From: Alphaproteobacteria bacterium
GTDB taxonomy: Bacteria > Pseudomonadota > Alphaproteobacteria > Rhodospirillales > WMHbin7
Assembly (NCBI GenBank): GCA_015232335.1
Contig: JADFZV010000008.1
Coordinates: forward strand, 1 to 64,000
Reading direction: 5' to 3'
Length of the DNA stretch: 64,000 nt
Under the pieces are notes generated by a model. It had not been told where the DNA came from. It was given only the letters and a program-made list of their open reading frames with translations, and did no database searches. A program made the position numbers and the translations under genes. Shown here piece by piece: positions 8,523 to 18,688 of the stretch. The first letter of the stretch is position 1. Each line of letters opens with the position of its first letter.

Positions 8523-11354
8523 ATGAACAAGATCACCGATCCCAGGGCCATCATCGATCGCAAGTCCTTGATTGCCCGCCTGGAAGCGCTGGCAGGCGAT
8601 GGCGAGACGGCGCGCGCCAAGCTGCGTCCCAAGGCGCTTGAAATTCTGAAAGAGGCCCTGGCCTCGGGCCGGGCCGAGGTGCGCCAGCGCTTCGAGGACC
8701 ATAACGCCTCGGGCGCCGATACGGTCAGGGCCAACTGCCATCTGATCGACCAGATCATCCGGGTCATCTATGATTTCGCCGTTCAGTTCGTGCTGCCCCA
8801 AGGCGTGCGCACCCAGGGCGAACAGATCGCGATGGCGGCGCAGGGCGGCTATGGAAGGGGCGAGTTGTGCCCGCATTCCGACATCGACCTGTTGTTCCTG
8901 CTGCCCACCGCCAAGCCGACGCCTTATGCCGAGCAACTGGTCGAATATATTCTCTACATGCTGTGGGATCTGGGCCTAACCGTGGGCCATGCCACGCGCT
9001 CGGTCGACGAATGCCTGCGCCAGGCGCTGAATGATCTCACCATCCGCACGGCACTTTTGGAAGTGCGCTGGTTGTGGGGTGAAAAAGGTTTGGTCGAACA
9101 GCTTCAACTGCGCTACCGCTCCGAGATTGCGTTATCCACCGCCGAAACCTTTGCCGAATCCAAGCTGGCCGAACGCGATGCCCGCCACGAGCGCCTGGGC
9201 GATTCGCGCTATGTGCTGGAACCCAACATCAAGGAAGGCAAGGGAGGGTTGCGCGATCTGCAAACCTTGCTCTGGATCGCCAAATATCTCTATTACATCG
9301 AGGATGTGACCGATCTGGTGCCCCGGGGCGTTTTGTCGGCGGCCGAGGCGCGCAAATTCACCCAGGCCCAGAATTTCCTGTGGACCGTGCGCTGCCATCT
9401 GCATTACCTGACGGGGCGCGAGGAAGACCGCCTGACCTTCGACGTGCAGCCCGAGCTGGCTAGGCGCATGAACTATGCCGGGCGCACCGGTGCGCGCTCG
9501 GTCGAGCGTTTCATGAAGCATTACTTTCTGATCGCCAAATATGTGGGCGATCTTACCCGCATCGTCTGCGCCATTCTGGAAGAAAGCCACAAGCGCCGCC
9601 CCAAGGGCGGGCGGCTTCTGGCGCGGCTGGCCTTCAAGAAGTCGATCGACGGATTCAAGGTCGAGGGCGGGCGCCTTAACGTAACGCATGATGACGATTT
9701 CGAGCGCGAACCCATCCGCCTGCTCTCGATTTTCCGCAGAGCCCAGGAAAATGGGCTCGACATTCATCCCAAGGCCCTGGGCTTGATCTCCAAGAATATC
9801 CGCGCGGTCGATGCGCTGCGCAATTCGGCCGAAGCCAATGCGATTTTTATTGAAACGCTGTCCAGTCCCAAGGGTGCCGACGAGACGCTGCGCAAGATGA
9901 ATGAAGCCGGAGTCTTCGGTCGCTTCATTCCTGCCTTCGGGCGCGTGGTGGCGCAGATGCAGTACGACATGTACCATGTCTATACGGTCGACGAGCACAC
10001 CATCCGCGCGATTGGCATTCTGAACCGCATCGAGCAGGGCGAGTTCAAGACGGAACATCCGGTGGCGCATACGGTCATTCACCAATTATCGTCGCGCCGC
10101 GCCCTTTACGCCGCCGCTCTTCTGCACGACATCGCCAAGGGCAAGGGCGGCGATCACTCGGCTCTGGGAGCCGAGATGGCCTTGAAGCTGGGGCCGCGCC
10201 TGGGCCTTTTGGACGAGGAAACCGAAACGGTTTCCTGGCTGGTGCGCCATCATCTGCTGATGAGCCAGACCGCCTTCAAGCGCGATATCGACGATCCGAA
10301 AACCATTTCCGATTTCATCGAGATCGTGCAATCGCCCGAGCGCCTGAAGCTTTTGCTGATTCTGACCGTGGCCGATATCCGCGCCGTCGGCCCCACCGTC
10401 TGGAATAACTGGAAGGCGGGCCTGCTGCGCGAACTCTATTACCGTTCCGAGGAGGCGATCAGTGGAGCACTTTCTCCGGGCGAGGGAAAAAGCGAGCGGG
10501 CCGAGGCGGCCAAGAGAACGCTGGCGCAAGCCCTTTCCAAGGATGGCTGGACGCCAGAAGAGATCGAGACTCATCTGGCCAGGGGCTACCAATCCTATTG
10601 GCTGTCTTGCGACCTTGAGGATCAGATCGACCATGCGCGCCTGATTCGCGAGGCCGAGGCGAAGAAGCAGGGGCTGACCCTCCGCCTCCATATCGACAAG
10701 GCGCATGCCGTCACCGAAGTAACCGTCTATACCGACGATCATCCCGGTCTGTTCTCGCAGATCGCAGGCGCCATGGCGCTTTCGGGGGCCAGCATCGTGG
10801 ATGCCAAGATCGTGACGCTGGCCAACGGCATGGCGCTCGACAGTTTCGGCGTGCAGGATTCCGAAGGCGGCGCTTTGGAAGCCCCTGATCGGCTGAAGAA
10901 GCTGGAAGGCAATCTGGAGCGGGCGCTGACGGGGCGCGTGCGCCTGGCCAAGGAGCTGGCCGCCAAGCGGGGCAGCCTGCCCGCCCGCGCCCGCGCCTTT
11001 CGCGTACCCGTGCGCGTCATCCTCGACAACAAGGCCAGCCGCACCCACACGCTGATCGAAGTCAATGGCCGCGACCGGCCGGGATTTCTCTATGACGTCA
11101 CCTCGGCCATCACCGGCCAGGGCTTGCAGATTTCATCGGCCCATATCTCGACCTATGGCGAGCGCGTGGTTGACGTCTTTTATGTCAAGGACGTCTTCGG
11201 CATGAAGGTGGATCACGAGGAAAAACTGAAGCAGTTGAAAAAGGCGCTGGCAGCTGCCGTGTCCGATCCGCTGACGCCGCTCGATCCGGCGCATCCTTCG
11301 CCGCCCGGCCCTCCGGCCCGACGTAAATCCGCCCAGGCCCCGGCGGCGGCCTGA
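8523..11354 (+). CDS. glnD: Bifunctional [protein-PII] uridylyltransferase/uridylyl-removing enzyme
   Basis: Senses glutamine and uridylylates or deuridylylates PII proteins, the first step of nitrogen signalling. The 943-residue protein shows all domains in order: nucleotidyltransferase with GGYGRGELCPHSDIDLL near residue 110 (the G-x11-DxD catalytic pair), the HD hydrolase with LLHDIAKGKGGDHS near 533, and two C-terminal ACT domains beginning near 738 (DDHPGLFSQIAGAMA) and 843 (NGRDRPGFLYDVTSAI). The tail after the second ACT is Pro/Ala rich. murJ starts 3 bases after the stop, so the two are likely cotranscribed, an arrangement common in alphaproteobacteria. Confidence 0.97.
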   Translation: MNKITDPRAIIDRKSLIARLEALAGDGETARAKLRPKALEILKEALASGRAEVRQRFEDHNASGADTVRANCHLIDQIIRVIYDFAVQFVLPQGVRTQGEQIAMAAQGGYGRGELCPHSDIDLLFLLPTAKPTPYAEQLVEYILYMLWDLGLTVGHATRSVDECLRQALNDLTIRTALLEVRWLWGEKGLVEQLQLRYRSEIALSTAETFAESKLAERDARHERLGDSRYVLEPNIKEGKGGLRDLQTLLWIAKYLYYIEDVTDLVPRGVLSAAEARKFTQAQNFLWTVRCHLHYLTGREEDRLTFDVQPELARRMNYAGRTGARSVERFMKHYFLIAKYVGDLTRIVCAILEESHKRRPKGGRLLARLAFKKSIDGFKVEGGRLNVTHDDDFEREPIRLLSIFRRAQENGLDIHPKALGLISKNIRAVDALRNSAEANAIFIETLSSPKGADETLRKMNEAGVFGRFIPAFGRVVAQMQYDMYHVYTVDEHTIRAIGILNRIEQGEFKTEHPVAHTVIHQLSSRRALYAAALLHDIAKGKGGDHSALGAEMALKLGPRLGLLDEETETVSWLVRHHLLMSQTAFKRDIDDPKTISDFIEIVQSPERLKLLLILTVADIRAVGPTVWNNWKAGLLRELYYRSEEAISGALSPGEGKSERAEAAKRTLAQALSKDGWTPEEIETHLARGYQSYWLSCDLEDQIDHARLIREAEAKKQGLTLRLHIDKAHAVTEVTVYTDDHPGLFSQIAGAMALSGASIVDAKIVTLANGMALDSFGVQDSEGGALEAPDRLKKLEGNLERALTGRVRLAKELAAKRGSLPARARAFRVPVRVILDNKASRTHTLIEVNGRDRPGFLYDVTSAITGQGLQISSAHISTYGERVVDVFYVKDVFGMKVDHEEKLKQLKKALAAAVSDPLTPLDPAHPSPPGPPARRKSAQAPAAA

Positions 11355-11357
11355 GCC

Positions 11358-12893
11358 ATGTCGCTGCAAAAAGCCATCGGCACGGTCGGCTTTTATACGG
11401 GTCTCAGCCGCCTCACCGGATTTGCCCGAGACATCCTGACCGCGCAGATTCTGGGGGCGGGCCTGGTCTCGGATGCCTTCTTCGTCGCCTTCAAATTTCC
11501 CAATCTGTTTCGTCGTCTGTTTGGTGAGGGCGCCTTCAACGCTGCCTTCGTGCCCCTGTTCGCGCGCGATCTGGAAGGAAAAGGGGGACGCGAAAGGGCC
11601 TTGTCCTTCGCGGCTGAGGCTTTAAGCGTCCTGGCCCTAGCTCTTGCCCTTTTCGTCGGATTGTTCGAGCTGATCATGCCTTTGGCGATGTATGTCTTTG
11701 CGCCGGGCTTTGTCGCCAATCCTGAAAAGTTCGATCTGGCCATCCTGCTTTCCCGCATCACATTTCCCTATCTGCTGCTGATCTCGCTGGTCTCGCTGCT
11801 CTCGGGCGTGCTGAACGCGCTGGGCAAGTTCGCCGCCGCCGCCGCCACCCCGATTCTGCTCAATCTCACCCTGATCGGCGCCTTGCTGCTGCTGGTTCCC
11901 CTGACGCCCACGCCTGGCCACGCGCTGGCCATCGGCACCACGTTGGCGGGCCTCTTGCAACTGGCCTGGCTGATCTGGGCCTGCAAGCGCCAAGGCGTCA
12001 GGTTCGGCATCCAGCGTCCGCGCCTGACCCCCGAGATCAAGCTTTTGATGCGGCGTATTCTGCCGGGCGCGGTGGGGGCTGGCATCTATCAGCTTAATCT
12101 GCTGGTCGATACCATGCTGGCCTCGCTGGTGGCCGAGGGGGCGGTGTCGTATCTTTACTACGCCGACCGGGTTAATCAGTTGCCGCTGGGAATCGTGGGG
12201 GCGGCCATCGGCACGGCGCTGTTGCCGATCCTAAGCCGCCACCTGGCCTCGGGCAACGAAGGGGCGGCGCAATCGGCCCAGAACCGTTCGCTGGAATTCG
12301 GCCTGCTGATCACCCTGCCCGCCGCCTTCGGCCTGTCAACGCTGGCCCTGCCGATCACCCAGGTTCTGTTCGAGCGAGGCGCCTTTGGTCCCAATGACAG
12401 CATCGCCACCGCCAAGGCGCTGGCCGCCTTTTCTCTGGGCCTGCCCGCCTTCGTGCTGATCAAGGGCCTAACCCCCGCCTTCTTCGCCCGCGAAGATACG
12501 GCGACACCCGTCAAGATCGCCAGCATCGCCATGCTGGCCAATATCGGCTTTGCCTTTGCCCTGATGCCGTTTCTGGGGGTGGTGGGCATCGCCCTTGCCT
12601 CGGCCTGTTCGGCCTGGCTCAATGTCGGCCTTCTGTATCGCAAGGTGCGCAGGCAAGGATGGTTCCTGCCCGATGACCGCCTGAAAAGCCGCGTGCCCCG
12701 CATGCTGCTGGCTTCCCTGCTGATGGGAAGTGTGACCTATTGGATCGGAACCATCGCCGATGGCGCCTATTTCATGGGGCAGGTGGTCATGCTGGCTCTG
12801 GCCATCGGCGCCGGTCTGGCGGTCTATGCAGCACTGGTGCTGGGACTTCGGGCGGCGTCGCTCAAAGACATCAAACGAGGCGGCAAGGCATGA
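11358..12893 (+). CDS. murJ: Lipid II flippase MurJ
   Basis: Inner-membrane MOP-family protein that flips lipid II across the membrane for peptidoglycan synthesis. The 511-residue sequence has about 14 hydrophobic segments. It carries the family N-terminus (TGLSRLTGFARDILTAQILG with the conserved Arg) and FPNLFRRLFGEGAFNAAFVPLF, a MurJ signature with functionally important charged residues. It lies 3 bases behind glnD, and its stop overlaps the ald start (ATGA). Confidence 0.97.
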   Translation: MSLQKAIGTVGFYTGLSRLTGFARDILTAQILGAGLVSDAFFVAFKFPNLFRRLFGEGAFNAAFVPLFARDLEGKGGRERALSFAAEALSVLALALALFVGLFELIMPLAMYVFAPGFVANPEKFDLAILLSRITFPYLLLISLVSLLSGVLNALGKFAAAAATPILLNLTLIGALLLLVPLTPTPGHALAIGTTLAGLLQLAWLIWACKRQGVRFGIQRPRLTPEIKLLMRRILPGAVGAGIYQLNLLVDTMLASLVAEGAVSYLYYADRVNQLPLGIVGAAIGTALLPILSRHLASGNEGAAQSAQNRSLEFGLLITLPAAFGLSTLALPITQVLFERGAFGPNDSIATAKALAAFSLGLPAFVLIKGLTPAFFAREDTATPVKIASIAMLANIGFAFALMPFLGVVGIALASACSAWLNVGLLYRKVRRQGWFLPDDRLKSRVPRMLLASLLMGSVTYWIGTIADGAYFMGQVVMLALAIGAGLAVYAALVLGLRAASLKDIKRGGKA

Positions 12894-14008
12894 TCATCGG
12901 CGTTCCCAAGGAAATCAAAACCCATGAATACCGCGTTGGTCTGGTGCCGGGCTCGGTGCGCGAACTGATTCATCACGGCCACCAGGTGGTGGTGCAAAAT
13001 GGCGCCGGTTTGGGTGCCGGATTCGACGCCAAGGCCTATATCGAAGTTGGTGCGGAAATTCTGCCGCATGCGCCCGCCGTTTTTGCAAAGGCCGATCTGA
13101 TCGTTAAGGTCAAGGAGCCGCAGCCCTCGGAGCTTGATCATCTGCGGCCCGGCCAGACCCTGTTCACCTATCTGCATCTGGCCCCCGATCCCAAACAAGC
13201 CAAGGGCCTGCTGGCCAATGGGGTAACCGCCATCGCCTATGAAACCGTCACCGACGCCAAGGGCCGCCTGCCTCTGCTGGCTCCCATGAGCGAAGTGGCG
13301 GGGCGCATGTCGGTGCAGGCGGGTGCCCATCATCTGGAAAAGGAACAGGGCGGGGCGGGCATTCTGCTGGGTGGCGTGCCCGGCGTTGCGCCGGCGAATG
13401 TGGTCGTGCTGGGCGGCGGCGTGGTGGGATCGAACGCGGCCCGCATGGCTATCGGGCTGGGAGCCCGCGTCACCCTGCTCGATACCAGTCTGCCCCGTCT
13501 GGCCGAGCTGGACGATCATTTCGGAGCCTCGCTGACCACGGTCTATGCCACGCTGGATGCCGTCGAGCGTCATGTCGTCTCGGCCGATCTGGTCATCGGC
13601 GCCGTGCTGGTGCCGGGTGCCGCCGCCCCCAGGCTGATCACCAGGGCCATGCTTGCCAAGATGCGGCCCGGTTCGGTGCTGGTCGATGTCGCCATCGATC
13701 AGGGCGGCTGCGCCGAGACCAGCCGTCCCACCACCCATGCCGCTCCCACCTATGTCGAGGAGGGTGTCGTGCATTACTGTGTCGCCAACATGCCGGGTGC
13801 AGTGGCCCGCACCTCGGCTCAGGCGCTCAACAACGCCACCCTGCCCTTCGTGCTGGCCCTGGCCGACCATGGCACGAAGACGGCGCTGCTGATGGATCCC
13901 CATCTTCTGGCGGGCCTCAATGTTCATCAGGGACGCCTTACCTACGAAGCGGTAGCGCAAGCCTTGTCTTTGCCTTATGTTCCGGCGCGTGAATCTCTAA
14001 ACCAATAG
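12890..14008 (+). CDS. ald: Alanine dehydrogenase
   Basis: Catalyses reversible NAD-dependent conversion of L-alanine to pyruvate and ammonia. The N-terminus [18 protein letters not shown] is diagnostic. KVKEPQPSE holds the substrate-binding Lys and TYLHLAPD the catalytic His, and [17 protein letters not shown] is the NAD-binding Rossmann loop. The 372-residue length is normal. The ATG at 12890 overlaps the murJ stop by four bases; an upstream start at 12740 would run through murJ and is rejected. ppa follows after 7 bases. Confidence 0.97.
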   Translation: MIIGVPKEIKTHEYRVGLVPGSVRELIHHGHQVVVQNGAGLGAGFDAKAYIEVGAEILPHAPAVFAKADLIVKVKEPQPSELDHLRPGQTLFTYLHLAPDPKQAKGLLANGVTAIAYETVTDAKGRLPLLAPMSEVAGRMSVQAGAHHLEKEQGGAGILLGGVPGVAPANVVVLGGGVVGSNAARMAIGLGARVTLLDTSLPRLAELDDHFGASLTTVYATLDAVERHVVSADLVIGAVLVPGAAAPRLITRAMLAKMRPGSVLVDVAIDQGGCAETSRPTTHAAPTYVEEGVVHYCVANMPGAVARTSAQALNNATLPFVLALADHGTKTALLMDPHLLAGLNVHQGRLTYEAVAQALSLPYVPARESLNQ

Positions 14009-14015
14009 GTCAGTC

Positions 14016-14543
14016 ATGGACGTCAAGAAGATACCCATCGGATCGAATCCGCCCTACGAAATCAATGTCATCATCGAAATTCCCATGGGCGGCAGCCCGG
14101 TGAAATACGAGATGGACAAGGAATCGGGCGCCATCTTCGTCGATCGCTTCCTGCACACGGCGATGTATTACCCGATGAATTACGGCTTCATTCCGCACAC
14201 GCTAAGCCAAGACGGCGATCCCATCGATGCCGCCGTTTTGGGCAATATCCCGGTGATTCCCGGCGTCGTCATCCGCTCGCGCCCCATCGGTGTGCTGCTG
14301 ATGGAAGACGAGGGCGGTATCGACGAGAAAATTCTTTGCGTGCCGGTCGACAAGCTGCATCCCTATCATTCCAATGTCGGCTCGTACCGCGATCTTCAGT
14401 CGATCATGCTGGAGCAGATCGCCCATTTCTTCGCCCACTACAAGGATCTGGAAAAGGGCAAATGGGTGCAGGTCAAGCGCTGGGGCGAGCCCGAGGAAGC
14501 GCTCGATCTCATCCGCCAGGGCATCGAGCGGGCGAAGGCTTAA
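14016..14543 (+). CDS. ppa: Inorganic pyrophosphatase (family I)
   Basis: Hydrolyses pyrophosphate to phosphate, pulling biosynthetic reactions forward. The 175-residue protein is the usual bacterial hexamer subunit length. Active-site segments are visible: VKYEMDKESG, VDRFLHTAMYYPMNYGFIP, the metal-binding DGDPIDA and VPVDKLHP. The Asp residues of DGDPIDA match those that bind Mg2+ in E. coli. It follows ald by 7 bases on the same strand. Confidence 0.97.
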   Translation: MDVKKIPIGSNPPYEINVIIEIPMGGSPVKYEMDKESGAIFVDRFLHTAMYYPMNYGFIPHTLSQDGDPIDAAVLGNIPVIPGVVIRSRPIGVLLMEDEGGIDEKILCVPVDKLHPYHSNVGSYRDLQSIMLEQIAHFFAHYKDLEKGKWVQVKRWGEPEEALDLIRQGIERAKA

Positions 14544-14549
14544 GGTTGC

Positions 14550-15068
14550 GTGTCGGCCCGGTTGGACATTCACCAGGGCGACATCACAAGATTGGCGGTG
14601 GACGCCATCGTGAACGCCGCCAACGAGTCGCTGCTGGGCGGGGGCGGCGTCGATGGCGCCATTCACCTGGCCGCCGGACCCGGCCTGCTGGAGGAGTGCC
14701 GTGGGCTGGGGGGCTGCCCCACCGGCTCCGCCAAAAGCACCAAGGGCTACGGCCTTCCTGCCAAATGGGTGATTCATACCGTGGGCCCGGTCTGGCAGGG
14801 CGGTCTTACCGGTGAGGAGGCCCTGCTGGCCTCCTGCTATCGCCGTACCTTGGAAGAGGCGGGCAGGCTTAAGGCCCGCCACATCGCCTTTCCCGGAATC
14901 TCGACCGGCGTCTATCGTTTTCCCTTGGAACGCGCCGCCCGCATTGCCGTGGCGACGGTGACGGCTGAGTTGGCGAAATACCCCGATCTCGAACGCGTGA
15001 TCTTCGTCACCTTCGATGATCACGCCACCGCGCTCTATCGTGCGCTTATTCCATCGCGGGCAGGGTGA
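14550..15068 (+). CDS. Macrodomain protein (ADP-ribose/O-acetyl-ADP-ribose hydrolase type)
   Basis: A stand-alone macrodomain of 172 residues, similar in layout to the YmdB/MacroD group that removes acetyl from O-acetyl-ADP-ribose or ADP-ribose from proteins. Motifs are [23 protein letters not shown] (ADP-ribose pocket with the conserved Asn and Asp), [25 protein letters not shown], and [13 protein letters not shown] (the phosphate-binding loop). The start is GTG at 14550, 6 bases after the ppa stop. The last 23 bases overlap the 3' end of the convergent histidine kinase gene. Confidence 0.92.
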   Translation: MSARLDIHQGDITRLAVDAIVNAANESLLGGGGVDGAIHLAAGPGLLEECRGLGGCPTGSAKSTKGYGLPAKWVIHTVGPVWQGGLTGEEALLASCYRRTLEEAGRLKARHIAFPGISTGVYRFPLERAARIAVATVTAELAKYPDLERVIFVTFDDHATALYRALIPSRAG

Positions 15069-17160
15069 AGCTGAACCTGCTGCCATTGCCGGGCTGGCTT
15101 TCGACCCAGATGCGGCCCTGGTGCTGCTCGACAATCTTCTTGCACACGGCCAGGCCGATTCCGGCGCCTTCATACTGGCTTGGGGTGTGAAGCTTCTGGA
15201 AGATGCGAAAGATGCGCTCGTGCTGCTCGGGTGCGATGCCGATGCCGTTGTCGCTCACCGTTATCACCCACTCGCCACCGGCCCTCTCTGCGCCGATCCG
15301 CACCACCGGCGTCTGGTCGGGAGCATGGTACTTCAGCCCGTTCGACACGAGATTCTGGAAAAGACGGACCAATTCGGACCAGTCGCCCATGACGGTGGGC
15401 AAAGCAGTTTCGATCTCGATCTGGCCACGACAGGCCTCGATGGTGGCCTTGAGGTTGAGCAGCGCTTCCTGCAAGGTCTGGGCAAGATCGACCCGCTGAA
15501 AGGGTTCCCGGGATTGGCCGGTGCGCGAATAATTGAGCAGCCCGCTGATCAGGGCGTCCATGCGCTTGGCGCCGTCGCGCGCGAAGCCAATGAATTCGCG
15601 GGCCTCCTGGTCCAGCTTGCCGGCGTACCTCTTCTCCAGCAACGAGACGAAACTGCTGACCATGCGCAAAGGTTCGCGCAGATCGTGCGAGGCGGCATAG
15701 GCAAACTGTTCAAGCTCGGCGTTTGAGCGGCGCAACTCCTCTTCCAGGCCCTTGCGCTCGGTAATGTCCTGAACGAAGCCGTAGCAGCGAAGCGGAGAAC
15801 CCTGGCCGTCGAACTGGCAGTGCCAGCGCTGATGGACGAACTTGACGCGCCCGCCGCCCAGGTCCAGGCGGTGCTCAAAACTGCCGGGCTGTCGCGCTTC
15901 GAGCGAATCCCGGAAGGCTTTCTCGAAGGCCTTGCGGTCGTCGGGATGAATTCTTGACGCGAAGGCGTCGGCCGTGATCGTTTCCTGATCTGCATCCCCC
16001 TCGAAAATGAAGCGGCATTCCTCTGACCAGGTGAGCTGCCCGGCTTGCATGTCGCGCTCCCAGCTTCCCAGCAGGGCCAGCCGCTGCGCCTCGTCCAGTT
16101 GCTGCTTCTTCTGGCGCAGCAAAGCTTGTGAATATTTGACATATCCCAGATAGCCCCAGGAGGCCGCCAGAACGATGATCACCAGGATGCCCAGGCCCAC
16201 GGCCAGCGGAAGCAGAAGCCGGGTGTCATGATCGATCTCGTCCAGCTTGCCGATGGGGCGAAAGACGGTGAGGGAAAGGGGGAAGCTTTCGAGGTTTCTG
16301 GATGACATCACCATGGGACCCTTCTGATCCTCAAGGCGCACCAGCCCCCGCGACTCTCCCCCCTTCCAGGGAGCGACGGACAGGGGCTGGAAATCGGTTC
16401 TTCCGTACTGTTGCCTGCGTTCAGCCTCGCTTAGGGCCATGACGGAGGCACCGGGCAGCAGCCGCATTTCCAGGTTTCTGTCGGAGGCGGCGATGATCAC
16501 GCCGTTTGCATCGGCCAGAACAGCCTCGGCCTGATCGATCCAGGGATAGAGCGAAGAAGTGTCTATCTTGGTGAGAATGAAGCCGCAGAACCGGCCTTCC
16601 AGCAGAATTGGCGCCGAAAAATAAAGGCCACCGATCTTGGTTGTCCTGCCGAAGGCGTACTGGAATCCCACGCGCCCCGCCTTGGCTTCGCGGTAATACT
16701 GACGGTCGGCGTAATGAACACCGAGCGGGCTGACTAAGGTGCGGGACCGAGCGGCTGCGATGCCGAAGCCCCAGGCATCGCCCATCCACAAGGCGTTCAG
16801 CCCCAGATGTTCCTCGGCCACCTCAAGGAAGCGGTTGACCGGCTCTGATTCGGGTCCGACCGGATGCTGGCGCTGGCAATGGCCTGCCGCCAGCTTGCGC
16901 ACCAGGCTTTCCTCGGCCAGGGTGATCGCTATGCCGCGGCGCAGGCTCAGATTGTGGTCGATGCCGATGGCGATGCCGGTGCTTAAGGTTTCAGCGCTTT
17001 TGATATCGTCGCTGACCGCTTCGTTGAAATGCCAGGCGCGATAAAGAGTCACCGCATACAGGGCCGCAATGGTCCAGAGCAGGCAAAGAAATAGGGAAAC
17101 AAAAACCGGGCGCCGGAAAGGCGAAGGGAAAAAAGTGCCGTTTTTACCCGAAGGGTTCAT
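15046..17160 (-). CDS. Membrane sensor histidine kinase (Cache-like sensor, PAS, HisKA, HATPase)
   Basis: A 704-residue sensor kinase. A transmembrane helix near residues 18-40 and another near 310-335 flank a periplasmic domain with the segment [30 protein letters not shown], characteristic of dCache sensors such as DctB. A PAS domain (about 355-480, ending FVQDITERK) is followed by HisKA with the phosphoacceptor His near 492 in SHDLREPL. The HATPase domain has N, G1 (DNGIGI) and G2 ([12 protein letters not shown]) boxes. The ligand is unknown, and no response regulator gene is adjacent, so it is an orphan. Its 3' end overlaps the macrodomain gene. Confidence 0.9.
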   Translation of the reverse strand: MNPSGKNGTFFPSPFRRPVFVSLFLCLLWTIAALYAVTLYRAWHFNEAVSDDIKSAETLSTGIAIGIDHNLSLRRGIAITLAEESLVRKLAAGHCQRQHPVGPESEPVNRFLEVAEEHLGLNALWMGDAWGFGIAAARSRTLVSPLGVHYADRQYYREAKAGRVGFQYAFGRTTKIGGLYFSAPILLEGRFCGFILTKIDTSSLYPWIDQAEAVLADANGVIIAASDRNLEMRLLPGASVMALSEAERRQQYGRTDFQPLSVAPWKGGESRGLVRLEDQKGPMVMSSRNLESFPLSLTVFRPIGKLDEIDHDTRLLLPLAVGLGILVIIVLAASWGYLGYVKYSQALLRQKKQQLDEAQRLALLGSWERDMQAGQLTWSEECRFIFEGDADQETITADAFASRIHPDDRKAFEKAFRDSLEARQPGSFEHRLDLGGGRVKFVHQRWHCQFDGQGSPLRCYGFVQDITERKGLEEELRRSNAELEQFAYAASHDLREPLRMVSSFVSLLEKRYAGKLDQEAREFIGFARDGAKRMDALISGLLNYSRTGQSREPFQRVDLAQTLQEALLNLKATIEACRGQIEIETALPTVMGDWSELVRLFQNLVSNGLKYHAPDQTPVVRIGAERAGGEWVITVSDNGIGIAPEQHERIFRIFQKLHTPSQYEGAGIGLAVCKKIVEQHQGRIWVESQPGNGSRFSFTLPAME

Positions 17161-17278
17161 GATCCGTGTTCTCGGAGAATGCCGGGATAATCATAATCAA
17201 ACTTGCACGACTTTTACATGAAATTAAGTTGGTTATAGTTTTGGCTTTCTGTAACTGTTTCACTTCTAATGAAGTGGG

Positions 17279-18688
17279 TTACGCCTTTTTGAAGTGCGGC
17301 AGATAGACCGTAAAGCGCGAGCCGGTGCCAGGTATGCTGTCGATCTGCAAAGCACCCCGGTGGCGGTTCACGATATGCTTGACGGTGGCAAGACCCAGGC
17401 CCGTTCCGCCCATGGCGCGCGAGCGCGCCGTGTCCACCCGGTAGAAGCGTTCGGTCAGGCGGGGCAGATGCTCCTTGTCGATCCCCTCGCCCTCGTCCTC
17501 GACCGTGACGGCGACGCAATCCCGGCGCGCCTCGGCGCCCATGGTCATCGGCCCCTTGTCGATCAGGCGCGCTTCGATGGTGACGGCGCCGCCCTTGCGT
17601 CCGTATTTGATCGCATTATCGATCAGGTTCTGAAACACCTGCATCAGTTCGTCGCCGTCGCCGGTGACATGGGGCAGGTCGGGGGCGATCTTCAAAAGCA
17701 GCGTCTCGTCCCTGGTCTTGGCCGCCAGTTGCAGCCCATCCGCTACGCTTGACAGCAAGTCGGCCAGATTGACCCCATCCGTAGGCGGCGTCAGTTCGTT
17801 CAGCTCGACCCGGGAAAGCGACAGCAAATCCTGAACCAGACGCGACATGCGTGTGGTCTGCTCGTGCATGATGGCCAAAAACTTCTCATGCGCCTCGGCA
17901 TCGTTCCTGGCCGGTCCCTGCAAGGTCTCGATGAAGCCCGAAAGCGTGGCCAAGGGCGTGCGCAATTCGTGGCTGGCATTGGCCACGAAATCGGCCCGCA
18001 TCTGCTCGATGCGCTTTAGGGCCGAGATGTCGTGAAAGGTCAGCAGCGCCTTGGCGTCGTCAAGCGCTTTGACCGGCAGGGGCTCGATGCGGGCCAGAAA
18101 GATGCGGTGAACGGCGCCGGGCGACTCGAAGGAGACTTCCTGGCCCGGTCCTTGGTTCAAGACAGTGTCCACGGCGTCCAGCACCTCAGGGTCGCGCAGG
18201 AACTGGGCTAGGTCGCGGCCCTTGAGATCGCGCCCGAACAATTTGCGCGCCGTCAGATTGGCCCTGACCACGCGCCGCTTGTCATCCAGCAGCAGCAGGG
18301 GATCGGGCAGACAATCCAGCACGGTCTCGTGCGATCCCGCCACGGCGTACTGCAAGCGAAGCTCGCGGCTCCAATTGGCGCGCAGGCGCATCAGGTCTGC
18401 CGCCAGATCCGATGCCCAGCCCCCGGGGCGGATCAGCGGCGGCTTTGCTTGCCCGTCGTCATAGGAGCGGACCAGCGCCTCGGCGGCCATGAGGTCGGCG
18501 AGATGACGACGGATGAGAAGAAGCAGGACCAGAAAGACGAACAGGCCGCCCGCCGCCGCTACGCCTGGATGAATCTGGTGCAGGACGGCCAGCAGGATCA
18601 GAAGAATCAGCGCAGGCGCCGCCAGCAGAAGGGCGGCTTGCAGATCTCTGCCGGGGGAACTCGTCGAGGGCCTAGTCGAGGGCATCAT
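17279..18688 (-). CDS. phoR: PhoR-like sensor histidine kinase
   Basis: A 469-residue kinase with two closely spaced N-terminal membrane helices (about 17-37 and 44-62) and almost no periplasmic loop, as in PhoR. A PAS-like domain spans about 115-225 (VLDCLPDPLLLLDDKRRVV). HisKA has the His near 240 in NASHELRTPL, and HATPase has DEGEGID and GGTGLGLATVKHIV. PhoR senses phosphate status through the Pst/PhoU complex and phosphorylates PhoB. No phoB, phoU or pst gene is in view; instead the gene overlaps the 3' end of maeB by 17 bases, so it is transcribed with it. The PhoR name rests on architecture only. Confidence 0.8.
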   Translation of the reverse strand: MMPSTRPSTSSPGRDLQAALLLAAPALILLILLAVLHQIHPGVAAAGGLFVFLVLLLLIRRHLADLMAAEALVRSYDDGQAKPPLIRPGGWASDLAADLMRLRANWSRELRLQYAVAGSHETVLDCLPDPLLLLDDKRRVVRANLTARKLFGRDLKGRDLAQFLRDPEVLDAVDTVLNQGPGQEVSFESPGAVHRIFLARIEPLPVKALDDAKALLTFHDISALKRIEQMRADFVANASHELRTPLATLSGFIETLQGPARNDAEAHEKFLAIMHEQTTRMSRLVQDLLSLSRVELNELTPPTDGVNLADLLSSVADGLQLAAKTRDETLLLKIAPDLPHVTGDGDELMQVFQNLIDNAIKYGRKGGAVTIEARLIDKGPMTMGAEARRDCVAVTVEDEGEGIDKEHLPRLTERFYRVDTARSRAMGGTGLGLATVKHIVNRHRGALQIDSIPGTGSRFTVYLPHFKKA